Assembly (NCBI GenBank): GCA_025449115.1
Contig: JAHLKC010000025.1
Coordinates: forward strand, 1 to 64,000
Source of the DNA: Chytridium lagenaria
Lineage: Eukaryota > Chytridiomycota > Chytridiomycetes > Chytridiales > Chytridiaceae
Direction: 5' to 3'
Length of the DNA stretch: 64,000 nucleotides
Shown here piece after piece: positions 35,209 to 47,803 of the stretch (the first letter of the stretch is position 1; each line of letters opens with the position of its first letter). The position numbers were made by a program, and so were the translations under genes. The notes beneath the pieces were generated by a model. It had not been told where the DNA came from. It made no database searches and saw only the letters and a list, made by a program, of their open reading frames with translations.

Positions 35209-36466
35209 ATGCCATTCTTCTCCTCATTCAGTGTTGCAGCCATGTGTGCTGCAACGTTGATGCATTGGGCTGCATCAGGTGTGCTTGCGCAGAACTTGCC
35301 ACCAGGTTTATGGTACAGGGGATGTTACTAGTGAGTGTTCAGCGCTCTCCTAATTGCAGGAACGGCTTGACTGGTGCAATGAACCTAACCTTTCGTTTTT
35401 CTCTTCGTAGCTATGGAACTGACCCAGCCATGACTGGTTTCGTCGCTTCCGATCTCACCATTGAGCAATGGTAATTCCACGACCCCCTTATAATAGCTAG
35501 TTCCTAACAGTTTCTTCTTTTTTTTTTTTTAGCGCCAACCACTGCTCGCATTGGCCGTTCACGTTCGCTGTTGTGGGACTATTTCAAAAGTGAATGACTT
35601 CACAGACACGAAATGCTATTGCTGGGATAAAACGGCGGACGGAGGACTTGTTCCCAAGGCTATACCTGCGGATGAATCGTTCTGCAATTACAAATGTGTT
35701 GATGGGAATTCATGCGGGAATTTAAATATTTTGGGTAAAGATGATCCGTATAGGGATGGAGCTAAGAACATGTATATCTCGTACGTGTATTCTTATTGTT
35801 TTTCGTTGTATTTCCCCCTAAAATGGATGTTTTCGGTTTTTATGAACCCACTCTCGTTTTATTGTCGTTGTATGGCCTTTGCCTTACTTTTCTTCTGTAG
35901 TTACTTGGTTAGCCTTTTATTGACCGTCACTTTTTACTATCCTATGATACAGCGTCTACATGAACGAAGATCCAAACCCCCCACAACCACCACCTCCACC
36001 TCCACCTCCATCTCCAGCCCCGCCATCCGACCCGATCCCAGAGCCCTCCAACCAAAGCCCGGAACCCTCCGCAGCCCCCTCGAACCCTCCCTCCGACCCT
36101 CCCTCCGAAGAATCCCCAACCTTTGAAGCCCCCGCCCCAACCGAAACCGTCGTCGTCCAAGAAGAAGTTATCGAAGAAACCTCCACCGATTCCGCATCTT
36201 CCATCATCCGTCGCACGCTCACCCGAACCATCGTCGCAACCCGTTCGGTCATCACCACGGCTTCAAGGGTGGCCGCCGTGCCATCCGTGACTGCGGAAAA
36301 CAGTCCCCGCGAAATCAACAGATACAAGTGACTTCCGCTTTGGGTGATTATCCTTTGTGCTGTATTAGGGTTGTTGATTGTGGTTGGAATTGTGACAGCG
36401 GTAATTTATCATCAAAAGCGAGTTGCAGCTAGGACTGCGCCTGTTACCAAGTTGCCTTCATACTAG
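35209..36466 (+). CDS. WSC-domain cell-surface protein, Pro-rich stalk, single TM
   Basis: WSC domains bind glycans and, in fungal Wsc sensors, report wall stress. Exons: 35209-35330, 35411-35470, 35533-35780 and 35953-36466. A signal peptide (about residues 1-27, ending GVLAQ) precedes the WSC domain: GCYYYGTDPAMTGFVASDL, C...C, TKCYCWDKTADGG, ADESFCNYKCVDGNSCGNLN and, after an intron, SVYMNEDP. A Pro/Ser/Glu-rich stalk follows, then LPLWVIILCAVLGLLIVVGI and a basic tail ending VTKLPSY. An A-run deletion at 35,586-35,589 shifts the frame. An in-frame TGA at 36,329-36,331 falls just before the membrane helix. Both may be sequence errors. If the TGA is real, the product would be secreted. No kinase or other effector domain is present. 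Confidence 0.78.
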
Positions 36467-36826
36467 ACTCTATTTTACATTTCATCAGTTTTATCATTTC
36501 ATACTAGACTCTTTTTTACATTTTCATCAGTTTATCATTTCTATCAATTTTGTTGTTCTCAAACTTTGTTAGATAATCTTTATTATCACGTTTACATTTT
36601 TTCTGGTTTACTGCCCATCTTTTCTCGGTCGAGGCTGGTTCCTTGCTCAGTCACATTTGTCAGTATTTCCGTCTTTCCGGTTGGTTTTTTTTTTTCCTTT
36701 TTGCTAAATATACATGGATGCATGAATAAGATCTTTTTTATTGAATTTTTTGTCGTCTTACTGGAACAAATAGCATAAATGTGTATTTATTGCACACGCA
36801 AAAATCGCATAGCCGTAATTCCTTTG
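36467..36826. other. Convergent intergenic region
   Basis: Contains a near-duplicate: CATACTAGACTCT...TTTACATTT...CATCAG occurs at about 36,459 and again at about 36,500. No gene seen. Confidence 0.5.
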
Positions 36827-39800
36827 TCAAAAGTAAAGTGCTTTTGCAACGAGCACACTTTCGGCGTCATCATGCATTTTTTGACAAAGGGCGATAAAGG
36901 AGTTAAGTTTTTGAAGCCCGTCTTTTGAATATTCCAAAAGATCTGAGAACAAGACGGAGTCTGCTCTATCAATCCACCTCCTATACATTGATCAGTCACA
37001 AAGGAGTAAAATATGCGATAAATCCTTCTTACCTTTTTATATCCAAGTTCTTGGGGAAATCATTCGACAACGGCAGCATCTTAGTGAAATAATCAGACAT
37101 GACATCAGCCAGGGCGTCGACGGCCTGGCCAAAAATATGGCATTGAGATGGTACACGAGCGTCATATCAATGGGTCGTCAACACAAAAATCCACCAATGC
37201 ATTCCGTCGTCTCTTAACTTGCTGGATTCCATCACGAATTTTCTCAAAGTCGCTCCGCTTCGAAAAATACTTTCGATAGAACCGCTGAATCACGAGAGCA
37301 GCTACTTCGACAAGGACTCTATCGTCATAGTGAAATACCCGGTCATTCGTTGCGTCGCGAAAGGTATAGCAGCATGGTGGAAACACCATCATTTCCTTTT
37401 GTGCCAGCCCCACGTTTTTTCAGAATCTCTGCAAGTCTCCACACACCAGTATTATTGGTAAAACAGTCAGCCACGAATTGGACTTCATCGCCTGTCACCC
37501 TCGCATAATTCTCAATAACTGCAACATATTTCAGAGTATCTCCTTCAATTACCCCATTAGCTATCAAAATAGCCTCAAGAAACCCCAATCTCAATCTAAT
37601 CCGTTCACCAATTAAATCCTCCAACCTCCACACATGTAGCACTTTGCAAGCATTTAAGATTTGAATGACGTCGTCAACGTGTTTTTTAAGTACATGATGC
37701 GTCTCGGGTCACCAATTAAGGCCAGGTTTGACAAACGCTCGCGAAAGCCGGTCAATTGAAGAGCTGGTCAAAATACAACTTCTTGACGTCAAAACCACCA
37801 ACATCCCGCAAACGTACTCGAGCAAGTTGAGGAAGTCATCTGCGCATTTCATTCTCAGCTTCAAACCTTGACGTAGCATCGTTATTCCACATATCAAAGC
37901 TCGTAATGTAGATTGGTGAGGAGCGAGAAAATCTCGGAGCGTACGATATTGATGAGTAAGGCACTTATGGGAAATCGCCTTCGTTCGTGACCTTCCTTTA
38001 CTGTTAATAACGTTGATGCTACCACAATGATGGCTTTTAAGGGAAACGCGAAGCATGGCAAACTTCAAACGCCCCACAAAACCATCATGAACAAGTTTTG
38101 CGCAATACTGCCTAATTATACCGAAATTAATGTCTTCGTTAATTGTGAGGCGCCGGCACTGGTCGCGAATTGCAACAGGAATAGATATTCCATGATCCCA
38201 ACCTCTACAGAACGAGAAAATAACATCGATGCATTTCGATTCTAAATGCTCGATCAGTTCCTTTCTCGGATGATCAGACGAAATATACGACAGGAAAAGC
38301 CGAATAAATCGTAGAAAGTCAAAATATAGGCGTAGACGTAACTCGTTTTTTTTCCCTCATATTCACGTTCACCTCATTGCATTCAACACACATTCCGGTG
38401 CAATTATAGTGGTGGCAGATAGGCCAGTTTTCCGTCTCTAAGTCGGAACCTATCCTAACAGATATATCTACAAGAATTGATTTCGTATAATTCTTGCTCA
38501 TGTCCAAGGCTATATCAACAAGTCTATTGTAGTCATGATACCCCGCACTCCCGACACCTTCATCGTCCTCCACATTGTCACTCAGAACAAGCTTAGAAAT
38601 CCATGATACCGCAGTCAAACCCTTCATCTTCGCCCCCAATTCTGCGAGAAATTTAAACATCCTTAGGATTTCCAGCAGCCGGCCCAAAAAACCTTTCATC
38701 CGATTCCAAAAGTTTCCTTTTTGGTCGGAATAAGCGACTGTTAATAATTTGCCTGAGGATATTTGGAGGATAGATCTAAGAGCAGAAGCCGACAGGAACA
38801 GCAAACAGCGATCCTGGTGTCTCGCGATCTCATTCAATAACACTCGTAGTTCCTTGAAAAAGGTATCGGTATTATCGTTCGAGTATAGCGATAACAATCG
38901 TAGGTATTTCAGTTGTCGATTAACACAACCCGCATGTAGATCTTGCTTATAAAAATGTGTGTTGGCGGACTCGGGATGATTCGATAACCAATCGTCAATA
39001 TACTTTAATGACCTTGACTCAGGCATGACTGCCAGATTGTTGGAAAAAGCCTCCGTATGAACTTTATCCCAAAACCTCACCAGCTCGCAGTCCGATGCGC
39101 GTTTGATGAGAAAGTCGGCAAAAAAAATATACTGAAAAACTTACGAAAGCACCCAACTTTGTCGCCGAGTTTATGATAAGCCTGGATAGCTGCCTCAAGA
39201 TCCCCGATATCTTCTTCCAACACTTTTCCCTCACAAAAATACAGCCGTAGGCTGCTGTAAAAATCAGCCAGAAGTTTAAACAACCTATAAAAAGAATTAA
39301 TCGTTGAAAAAAAACAAGGACAGTCAACCCACTTTTCTCGTTGAAGAAACTTCACAATAGATTCTTTAGAAACTAGAGCACAGGATGCATTCAAAGCCAG
39401 ATCCTCTCTCTTTTCGTTAAAATAAAAATCAATGGCCTTTCGAGTAAAGGCCTCAATTTCATCCATTCGTAACTAGATTCTCATATCTCCTTTCTCCACA
39501 ATATTGCCTCACTATAGTTAAACCGTGATTCCAACAATAGCCTTTCTGATAAGCCTTTAAAGCTTGGCTCATATTTAAAGCTTTCTCAAAGTCCTTCCCC
39601 GCATTTAGGTAAGAGTTTGCCTTCATCCAACATGAACCAGCCTCGTTAAATAGTCCCGCTGAATCATACGCTTCCGCGGCAAGCGAATAAAGTTCTGCAC
39701 GCTGAAAAACGCAATTAAGCAAGATTAAAAAAGCCCACCATACCTTAAAAGTATTCCGCTTCCACAGGTTGACCTAAAGTGAGGTATGATTGCGCGGCTT

Positions 39801-42742
39801 TTTCTAAATGCCCTCTCGCCCGATCCACTTTTTGTCTGAAAAAGCATGTCTCTGCTTTCACCAAACAGTCATTAATAACCGCTCTCAATAATCTCGTCGA
39901 TGGCTCCGGCAGGTTTTCATTTTTAAAGCAAATCACTGCCATGTCGAATTGCCGTCGCCTATAAAAAGCCTGACCGCGTGCCTTCCAATCATCTGCGGCG
40001 GAGGGTTTTGGAAGAATGCCGACAGGAACTTCTCTAGTGCATTTCGAAATACGGTGAATGAGTTTGCCAGCGGTAAGATGTTGGAGTAATCCGTCAAGAT
40101 TTTTGTTCGGAGCCTCAAAAATCCACAACTGAAGCACGTAAGCCCAAGAAAGTTTTAAAAAAAAAGGCTTACTCGTCGTCTGCACGTGTCATTGCAGTAT
40201 AAAGTATTTTAAGCTCCAGACATAGAGGAAACGGAAGGGTTTCTTAGAAGCTAGAGAGCGCACACCAATTTCCTTCCAAAGGGAACCAACAGAACTCGAC
40301 TGAAAGAACCGAAACAAAAAAAACATCATCGAATTCCATGCCTATATTTCAATAAGCAACCTATAAGAAATTTTAAAAAACCTTTTGCTTCTTCAATCGT
40401 CATAATCAGAGCAAATGGGCAGAGCTTCGCGAGATCGGCTCGATCCTTTTCGGTTCGCGTCAGCATGACTTGCTCGGAACCAAAAGTTAAAGAGCAGACA
40501 AATTTCCTCAGCTCTGCATCAGAGTCAGCGATCCATATGGGGGGCGGTCCAGAAAGAAGACCAGCATCTCGTGGTAAATCATCAACAGTTTCCCTAAAGA
40601 ACCGAACGACCAAATCCAGAACAGTAGCTGCAGCTTCGAGAATTCCGTTATGAGAACGATCTAAAATATGTCTCTAGTCGTAGAATGGTAATAATATTTG
40701 TCGCTGAAAGGTATATATATACTCACAATTCTGTATCAAATGCGTCAATTTCGGTACTTGGACTGTTCGGTGATCGTCTCTACGTCGAGATTCCATGTAC
40801 CGATACAGCATACTTCGAAGATCCTCAAAACGAAATAAAGACCCGTGAGTAATTGTTTGCGCCGTGTCGCCCGCAAATACGAGTCCCGAATCCAAGGAGG
40901 TACATGTAGAAATAAGCAGCCGAAGCTCGGCCATGGTCAAGTCCTGGACTTCATCAACATAGATCTCATCGACAAGCGCCAAACTAGCTCCGTTTTTATT
41001 GAAAGACTTTGTAATTTTGCGGTTCAAGTTGTTGACGCTATTTAAAGATAAGGTTATGGGAGATTGCCGGAATAACAATTACAATATTTGAAAAAAAAGA
41101 ACATACATGTCCAGAGTATCTGGTCGCGTAGGTCGGTGGTATGCTTCAAAAATTTCATAAACCTGATCACGACAACGTGTAAACGCTGTGTATCGTCTTT
41201 TCGAAACATTCAGATATTCTTCTTTTGGAAGATATCCTTTCGCCGACATAGCAGCTCCCTCTGACCCTTTAATCACCCCTCTGATCTCGTTAAAAACAAG
41301 ACTTGGGTCAAGGTCCCGCTTCATACTAAAACTGATCCTCTTCCAAAAGTTTTCCAGGAAGAGAAAATAATCAATATCTGAGAAAAGCCTCTCATCGATC
41401 CCGTCAGAAGAAAAACAAACTTTTTCCTCTGGATTCAAAGTTCGCCAAAGTAACATGAGGTATTTCCGAAACGAAACAAATATCGGATATTCAGAAGGTC
41501 GGATATCTTCAAACGACGTCCACTGGCTTTCCCTTTCACCTTCCTCCATAAAATCATCAAGGCTTTCCTCAATTAGACCCCCAGACACCATCCTGTCAAA
41601 TTCATCATCTCGCAAGTTCATCCCCCTCCCACCTTCCAATCCATGTGGGAGAGCCTCCAAAAACCGCTCCGCTCTCGCACTCAACGTTATGCCGGTTGTA
41701 GGATCCTGATAATCTCCTTTTGTGATTGCATTCAAGATTTCATTAAAGTACTCCTTTATCCGATTGCAAAATCCCGGCGAGGCTGTGATGAAAACTTGCT
41801 TTGGCATTTCCTCGTCCAATAGTCCAGAGGAACGCGCTGTGAAATACCGGGATAGCATCCGAAAGATAAGGCAACTGGTTTTGCCTGTCCCCGACCTTCC
41901 ACAAATCACCATTGAATCCGGGTGCTTTAAAATCCCGTCTTCTTCTTCGCTCAAGCAAAACGGAAACTCGAAGGATTGGATGTCCTGAGCAAATAACCAG
42001 CACATGAAATTCTAAAATGTTAAAACGTTATGCAAGTCTTTACAATTAATACCTTGGACAAAGTCACAAACTGCGAAGAACAGAGAGTTAGAACTTGTCT
42101 AAAATGCAGTTTTCAAACCTTTGCATCCGCCAAAAAACCCGCCTCCGTGGCTTCAGAAAATGGTGACAGGTTGTAATCCTGGTCGGAATGTTCCCCGCGT
42201 TTTTCATGGACCACAGTAGCAGGCTTATTCGTTTCGTCGACTTCAAAAGGAATGGGTCTTGTATCAAGCCAGTCGTGAAATCCTTCTCTCATATCACATT
42301 GTTTGATATGTTTTGAAGAATACGACTTGTGAAACTTTGATACAACTCCAAGAGCTTCACGAATCTCCTTGACGGTTCCGATTGTCCACACTTTGATAAT
42401 TTGCGTATGAACTTCTTTGATGGGCGACCAAGCTACATCGACTTGCCAAAGCACAAAGAGGTTTTTCTGTATGTATATAAGCGGGAGCTAGAATTTTACA
42501 CTGCTTACCATAACGCGAGCAGCGTACACGGGAACTCTCAGCGAAACTTCCTTCTGCGACACTTGCCGGCACATGGATGGCGACCACTGTCCTTTCGCCA
42601 TCCTTCTTAGTTTCTGAAAAAGCGGGTCCCGATATTGCTCGACATGGAACAGTGTCTTCAGGACTTTTTTAGCCCGACTCCATAGTATAACATCCCAGAC
42701 AGCGTCAGGAAACGCGGAGCTCACGCATTCAAAACTATCCAT
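36827..42742 (-). CDS. Large UvrD-like superfamily-1 helicase with TPR and IQ segments (TRANK1-like)
   Basis: Starts MDSFECVSSAFPDAVW at 42,742. An N-terminal domain (NLFVLWQVDVAWSP ... IIKVWTIGTVKEI) precedes Walker A MVICGRSGTGKTSCLIF (near 41,895). Walker B is YVDEVQDLT (40,955), motif III is FAGDTAQTI, NYRSHNGILEA is split by an intron, TIEEAKGMEFDDV follows, and motif VI is ILYTAMTRADDE (40,190). Then come TPR-like helices (ADDWKARGQAFYRRRQFD; AEAYDSAGLFNEAGSCW), a Cys/His patch (CHHYNCTGMCVEC, 38,395) and an IQ motif (ALVIQRFYRKYF, 37,290). The end is ALYF-TGA at 36,827. This order matches TRANK1-like fungal helicases of unknown substrate. Homopolymer shifts occur at 40,316-40,323, 40,243, 39,750 and 38,346-38,353; an in-frame TGA lies near 37,708. 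Confidence 0.8.
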
Positions 42743-43300
42743 GTTGTTGTCAGACTTTTATTCTATTTTTCTGTGGTTCTCCACACCTTTGAGAGAACTT
42801 TGTCACCAGTGGTCAACAAAATAGCCCTCGTGATGAGTAGAGTATATGTAGATTGTTTTTTGTACCAACCCACGCTGGTGACTTCCAGGTGTCGACCCTG
42901 CGTATAGCCTCTTGGTTAGAGCGCGAAAAAAAGAGATATGAATCCCTCCTTTATTCAATACATAACATCATCCGAAAAGCGGGATGAGACAAAAGACAAT
43001 GTAGCAAAGACATATAGAAAAAGAAGAAAAAGAAAGATAAAATAAATCTACACACAGGGGGAGTTTGAGATAGAAGGAATATCATATGGAGGGGATATAA
43101 AGCCTAACGCGACCTATAAGTGAAACAACACTAAAAGAGAATAGGGGCTGGAGAAAGCTCGATCAAGAGTAAAAGAAAGATAATAGATTCACTTTAAAGA
43201 GCGGGTTCAAACACATATTGTAAGATCGAGTTGCGGCAAGAGCACAAGGGTTTACAATATATCCATCCAAACTCCATGCGAGCTGAAAATAAAATAAAAA

Positions 43301-43333
<33 letters not shown>

Positions 43334-43407
43334 GGGGTGATGAAGTCCGAGGGGAGGAGTGGGGAGAAGTCAAGGATAATTAAAAGGGTGCAGCAAATGC
43401 TGCACGT
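42743..43407. other. Intergenic region with an A-rich tract
   Basis: Upstream of the helicase and downstream of the next minus-strand gene. A run of more than 20 A lies near 43,292-43,317, followed by AAAAG repeats. The string TGGTTAGAGCGC at about 42,913 resembles a tRNA D-arm, but no anticodon or T-arm follows. No gene called. Confidence 0.5.
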
Positions 43408-46142
43408 TCACGCATTTTCAACCCACACACCCTTCCCCATATTCGCAATGATTTGCGCCGCGTCTTCATCAAACACTGCGAAAAAAGTAAAATATCAGCC
43501 TTGATATCCCAAACAAGAAACACAATGGAGCAAAAGAATGAACAACAAAACAAAGGCAAACAAAAACAAAAACACTCACACTCCTCCTTCTCCTCCTCCT
43601 TACACTTTCTCAAATGTCTATTCAATTTCACCTGTTTATCAAAACCTTCTCCGCATCTATCACACTTAAACTCCTATACAGAAATAAAAAAGTCAGCTCA
43701 CTTCCCTAACGATGGGGTAATCTCACCTCCTCCTCCTCATCATCATCATCGTCATCCTCCTCTACCTCAGCCCCCCTTTTCGTCCTGGCCTTCCCTTTAG
43801 TCACCCCAGCCGCACCTCCACTCCTCCCAGACAACCTCGCACTACTCCTCAACCCTGGTCGTCTCGCATGGAGCGGGGGAGTGGTAGGCGGCGTCAATCC
43901 CTCATCCCCAGCAACAGCCTTCTGTCGTCCCCGTTTCGATGCATTTTTCCAAACCGTCAAATCCTCCTCCTCTGGTGGCCCGTCCGAAGCAGACTCTTGT
44001 TCATCTAGAAGGTGTGAGTTAAAGTCGACGAGGTAGGAGGTGGTGTACCTTTGCGGCCGCGTTTCTTGGCACGCATATCCTTTGCGGGCGTTCCGCGAGT
44101 CCGCTTTTTCGTTGAGCGGGGAGCCGGCTCGGTGGATTTGACTTCTTCATAACATGATTTGCAGCAACTGAAAAAAAAAATAAAAACGTCATTAAACAAA
44201 AATCTCAAGAAAACATATAAGAAAAGATTACATACACTTCTCCCGCATCCGTAAGGTACACCCCCGAACACCCCTTCTCACAAACCTCACATCGTTTCCC
44301 ATCCTCCTCCTCATCGTCCTCCCCGACTCCCCTCCTACAACCGCATCATCAAACGCATCCTCCCTCTCCGCATCTCCTTTCCGCTTCTTCACCGCCCCCT
44401 TCTTTCTCGCAGCTTCAGCAGGCACCGCCGCGGGTACAGCTTGGGTATATGGTGCCGGGTAGACGACAACATTGTTGGGCGATGCGGCGGCGGAGTCTTC
44501 TACATAACCTTCGGGAGCTTCCATGCCAGGGGTTTTGCAAATCTTGCAGTTCCATCTAATTAAAGCATTAATTATTATGCGTTAAAAGTGACGGTGGTAC
44601 CTTTGCTTTCGGTGTTCGCAGACGGACGTGGAGGTGGGTTGGCCTTCATCAAAGCAGTCTTTGCATTTTGTTCTTTCACGACGGTGGTGGCACATGCTCG
44701 TGGACGTTGCGGCACCTTCATCAAAGCACTAAATTATAAAGGGTTAGGACCATGTTGGAACAAAGGATATGGTATATCTGGAGATATGGAATCTATACCT
44801 TACGGCATGCGTATTTCTGGCGACGGTGCTTGCATATGGTAGATCCTCCGGTTCCTCGTCATAACATTGCACACACTACGTAAAACAAAAAGAAGATATC
44901 AATTTGGAAATTTAGGAGGAATAAGAGGAATTCGACGTATCATAGAGCAAACGCGCCCAGATAAAACAAAAAAATTACCTGACTCCTTCTCTTTTTGTGA
45001 TGACATATGGATAAACCTCCTTTACCCGTCTCATGACACTCAATACATAACCCTCTCGATTTCCCATGCGGACACCTTGCATTCGCCGATTTACAAGGGG
45101 TACATGACGACGCTCCCTTTCCATGAATGCAGACCTTGAGGCGCTGTTGCGGCTTGCGTGGAGGCTGTGGAGTGTAAGGAAGGAAACCTGAGGCAGCCGC
45201 CATGGCGGCCATTGCGTCGGTTGGGTTGGTAGGCGGCGCGACGCCAGCCATGTATGGAGCTAGACCAGCGAGAGAATTGGGTGTGGCGCCTGATGCACGT
45301 GCAAAAGCTTGAAGGTATGCTTCGTGGGATGGTTGGGAAGGAGGGAGGAGGAGGGTGTTGGCAGAAGTGGAGGAGTCGGTGGCGTCCTTAAGTGTGGCTC
45401 GAGAGGAAATCGGGGATGCGGCGGGGGTTTGAAGGCCAAGGTGAGGATGATGTTGGTGAAGAGATGTAAGAGAAGAGGATGGATCACCCGTTGTTGTGGT
45501 AATGGGATAAGATGCAACGGATCCCGAGGAAGGACGATTTTGGAGAAAAGACATTCCAAGGTGGTGCTGAGGAAGGTGACCGACGAGACCCGCGGCCTGG
45601 CTAGCCTGGAAATGCTGCTGATAGAGAGACAGAAGCTGGGGCGAGATTTGCTGAGCATACTGGGGGTTGAGATGCGCATGTTGATGGTGTTGTTGTTGAA
45701 ACAATTGCTGCTGTTGTTGCAGCTGATGATGGTGATTATGTTGTTGTTGTTGCTGCTGTTGTTGTTGGTGGTGAGATATCGAGGATGAAGACGAGGATGA
45801 CGCAGCAATGTGCTGGTTGTTGTTGATGTTACTGGCGGTGTTGTTGTCGTTGTGATGTTGCTGCTGGTGCTGTTGTTGTTGTTGTTGTTGGACCATGTCA
45901 CCAACGCTGACTTGGTGGTGGTGACTCGTCAGCTGCTGAAATGCCAGTTGACCAGACACCATGGCCACAGCAGAAGCAGCAGCGGCAGCAGGGTCATGCG
46001 CGGCAGTATCCTCTGCAGAAGCACCCGCATGATGTGTCTGGTGTGTTGATGCGGCAGTGTTGTTCCCATGGTGCATGCTGTGGTTGCTGTAAGAATGATG
46101 CCCCATAGTTTGGTTGACGGAAGTCTCAGAGGAGGCCGTCAT
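43408..46142 (-). CDS. Low-complexity nuclear protein with six C-x-H ... C-x2-C units and a C-terminal zinc finger
   Basis: The start at 46,142 gives MTASSETSVNQTMGHH. About 330 residues of His/Gln/Asn/Ser-rich sequence follow. Next come six regular units of C-x-H-x-[KR]-x4-C-x2-C: CIHGKGASSCTPC, CPHGKSRGLCIEC, CHHKKRRSQCVQC, CKHRRQKYACRKC, CHHRRERTKCKDC and CEHRKQRWNCKIC. Further CxxC pairs (RCEVCEKGC; CCKSCYEE), a basic/acidic region and one finger, FKCDRCGEGFDKQVKLNRH, end at ...GVWVENA (43,408). Seven introns; phases agree, with shifts near 44,850 and in the CCCC run at 44,329-44,332. Zinc binding and nuclear location are inferred from the spacing and KKRGRK-type signals. I know similar CxH repeats in uncharacterised fungal and algal proteins only. 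Confidence 0.75.
45690..45900. repeat. CAG/CAA/CAC-type low-complexity coding repeat
   Basis: Imperfect trinucleotide runs (TTG/CTG on the + strand) encode the Gln/His/Asn tracts of the overlapping minus-strand gene. They also create long antisense frames that are not genes. Confidence 0.85.
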
Positions 46143-46471
46143 ATTATTAATTATTACTAATGAATATTTTGCATGGGCCTTGTGTCCACCCACACTGAGG
46201 ATTATTTATTTTATTTTATTTTATTATTTTTTTGGCAATTATATAATAATAAATAACGAGAAAAGGAGAAAAAAAAAAAAAAAAAAAGAGAGCAAGGAAC
46301 GTTACACACAAAACTTGTCTTTTTCTCATTCTTTATTGTCCGAAGGCTTTGTTCAGCGATATTCCGATCAAGCTGCTGGACAAACAGTTGAGGCCTTTTT
46401 TTTTATATGGAGTATTTAAATGGGTAGATACCGAAGTGGCAAAAAACCAGCAAAGGGATAAGACGCGTGTT

Positions 46472-47803
46472 TTAAAGCTTAAGCGAAGCGGTGAAAAAGT
46501 TGTGCATGTCGCGAATGCACTCGTTGGCGCGCTTGCCAATGAGCTCATCGCTAAAGTCGGAGCGGGACGCGCAGAAACCGTGGTGGACCTACAGAAAAAA
46601 ATTATAAAAAAAACACCAAATGAAATAAGCATACGGACAAACTAAATATGTTCACCAATAAAGTACAGCAAAACGAAACATAGAATCTACTTACATCATC
46701 AAAACGCTTATGCACCACAAGGTTTCCAAAAGGCTTCTTCTTCAACAGCTCAACGTGAGGGCTAAAGTCCTTGTCACCTTGCGCCGGGAAGATGGCCATA
46801 GGTCCGTTTGCCTTTTCAAGAAGCTCGGGCTCGAAATATCCAGGGTGGACAATAGCAGCAGCTTGGAAGAGAGGAGTGGAAATGAGCTCACCCGCGTTCC
46901 TGCCGCCCCAGCAAAATCCGACGAGACCGAATCTCTCGGAGCCTTCAGCCTTCAAAAGTTCGACGGTGGCGGTGAGATCGGCAGAGACCTTTTCAAAGGG
47001 CGCAACGCCGAGGATGTGCTTAAAGACGACCTCGATGGACTCGGGGCTGAAATAAATATGAAGTTTTAGATAAAGGGCGAAATTAAAAGGATAAGACTGT
47101 TTCAACTTACGGCCAGACAGTTGTAGGCCAGGGGTCACCACGGCAGAGATCGGGACGGCAACGCGGAAACCGTGGGTAGAAAGGATATCCGCGACTTGAC
47201 TGCAAAGACGAAAGGTACATTTGTAAGTAAGTTTGGTTTTTTTTTCAGCGAGTACTCGTAACAAAAGCTTTGAGTATATATTATCAATAACTAACCGAGT
47301 GTTGGGGTGATCGCCGAAAATGTCGTAGTGAAACACGATAGCATGCTTGGAACCCTTGGATCCTGTCAAGTACACATTCATGTCGCCAATCTACCAGGAA
47401 TACCAAATATGTCAGCATTTCTTTCCTCTGTCAGAAAAATATGGACTACTGCAGTTCCATAGACTTGTGCGGAACCCCTGCATTCCCTACTCATCCATCT
47501 TGAAAAGCAGGCAAACCCAAGCACCGCCTTCCTCCATCCCGTCATCGTATGAATCCCGTCCACCCATGTTCATGTATACGTGGCATGTATCAGATGATCA
47601 CACCCAAAGCCTTTTGGGTGCCATGCAACACACGATCAGCGATTGATACCGCAACGCATAACTGGCATGGCAAGATAGAGAACCATCCCGGAATAAACAC
47701 GAAGTCATGACCTGAGACGCACCTTGGCGACCTCTCCAGTAGGAGTGTAGTCTTGCTTGACGGGAGCAAGCGTGCAGCAGGAAGCAGGGACGTCAGAGCT
47801 CAT
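46472..47803 (-). CDS. Dienelactone hydrolase family enzyme
   Basis: An alpha/beta hydrolase that in related enzymes opens dienelactones during aromatic breakdown; the substrate here is unknown. Exons: 47803-47723, 47390-47296, 47199-47111, 47046-46695 and 46588-46472 (about 244 residues, the normal length). The start MSSDVPASCCTLAPV is typical of fungal members. The catalytic triad is visible: Cys in GFCWGGR, Asp in QGDKDFSP and His in VHHGFCASRSDF. The PDLCRGDPWP block near 47,150 is reached only if a GGG run (47,152-47,154, + strand) is one base longer, so this is a probable homopolymer error. No secretion signal; cytosolic. Intron 1 is unusually long (332 nt). Confidence 0.92.

Noticed and set aside
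34885..35209. Poly-Thr and poly-Val proteins
   Set aside because: Direct translations of the ACT/ACC microsatellite without other coding features.
35937..36331. Long minus-strand frames
   Set aside because: Shadows of the Pro/Ser-rich stalk of the WSC gene.
28322..37710. Reassigned stop codon (TGA or TAG read as an amino acid), because several genes have in-frame stops
   Set aside because: Family copies B, C and D end at TGA, and other genes end properly at TAG and TAA. The in-frame stops coincide with the general indel/error pattern.
42901..42930. tRNA-like string (TGGTTAGAGCGC) and a nearby B-box-like GGTGTCGACC
   Set aside because: The order is wrong, and there is no acceptor stem, anticodon stem or T-arm in the right places.
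45260..46049. Long + and - frames antisense to or overlapping the Gln/His tract (for example 45,309-45,788)
   Set aside because: They are produced by the trinucleotide repeats of the real minus-strand gene.
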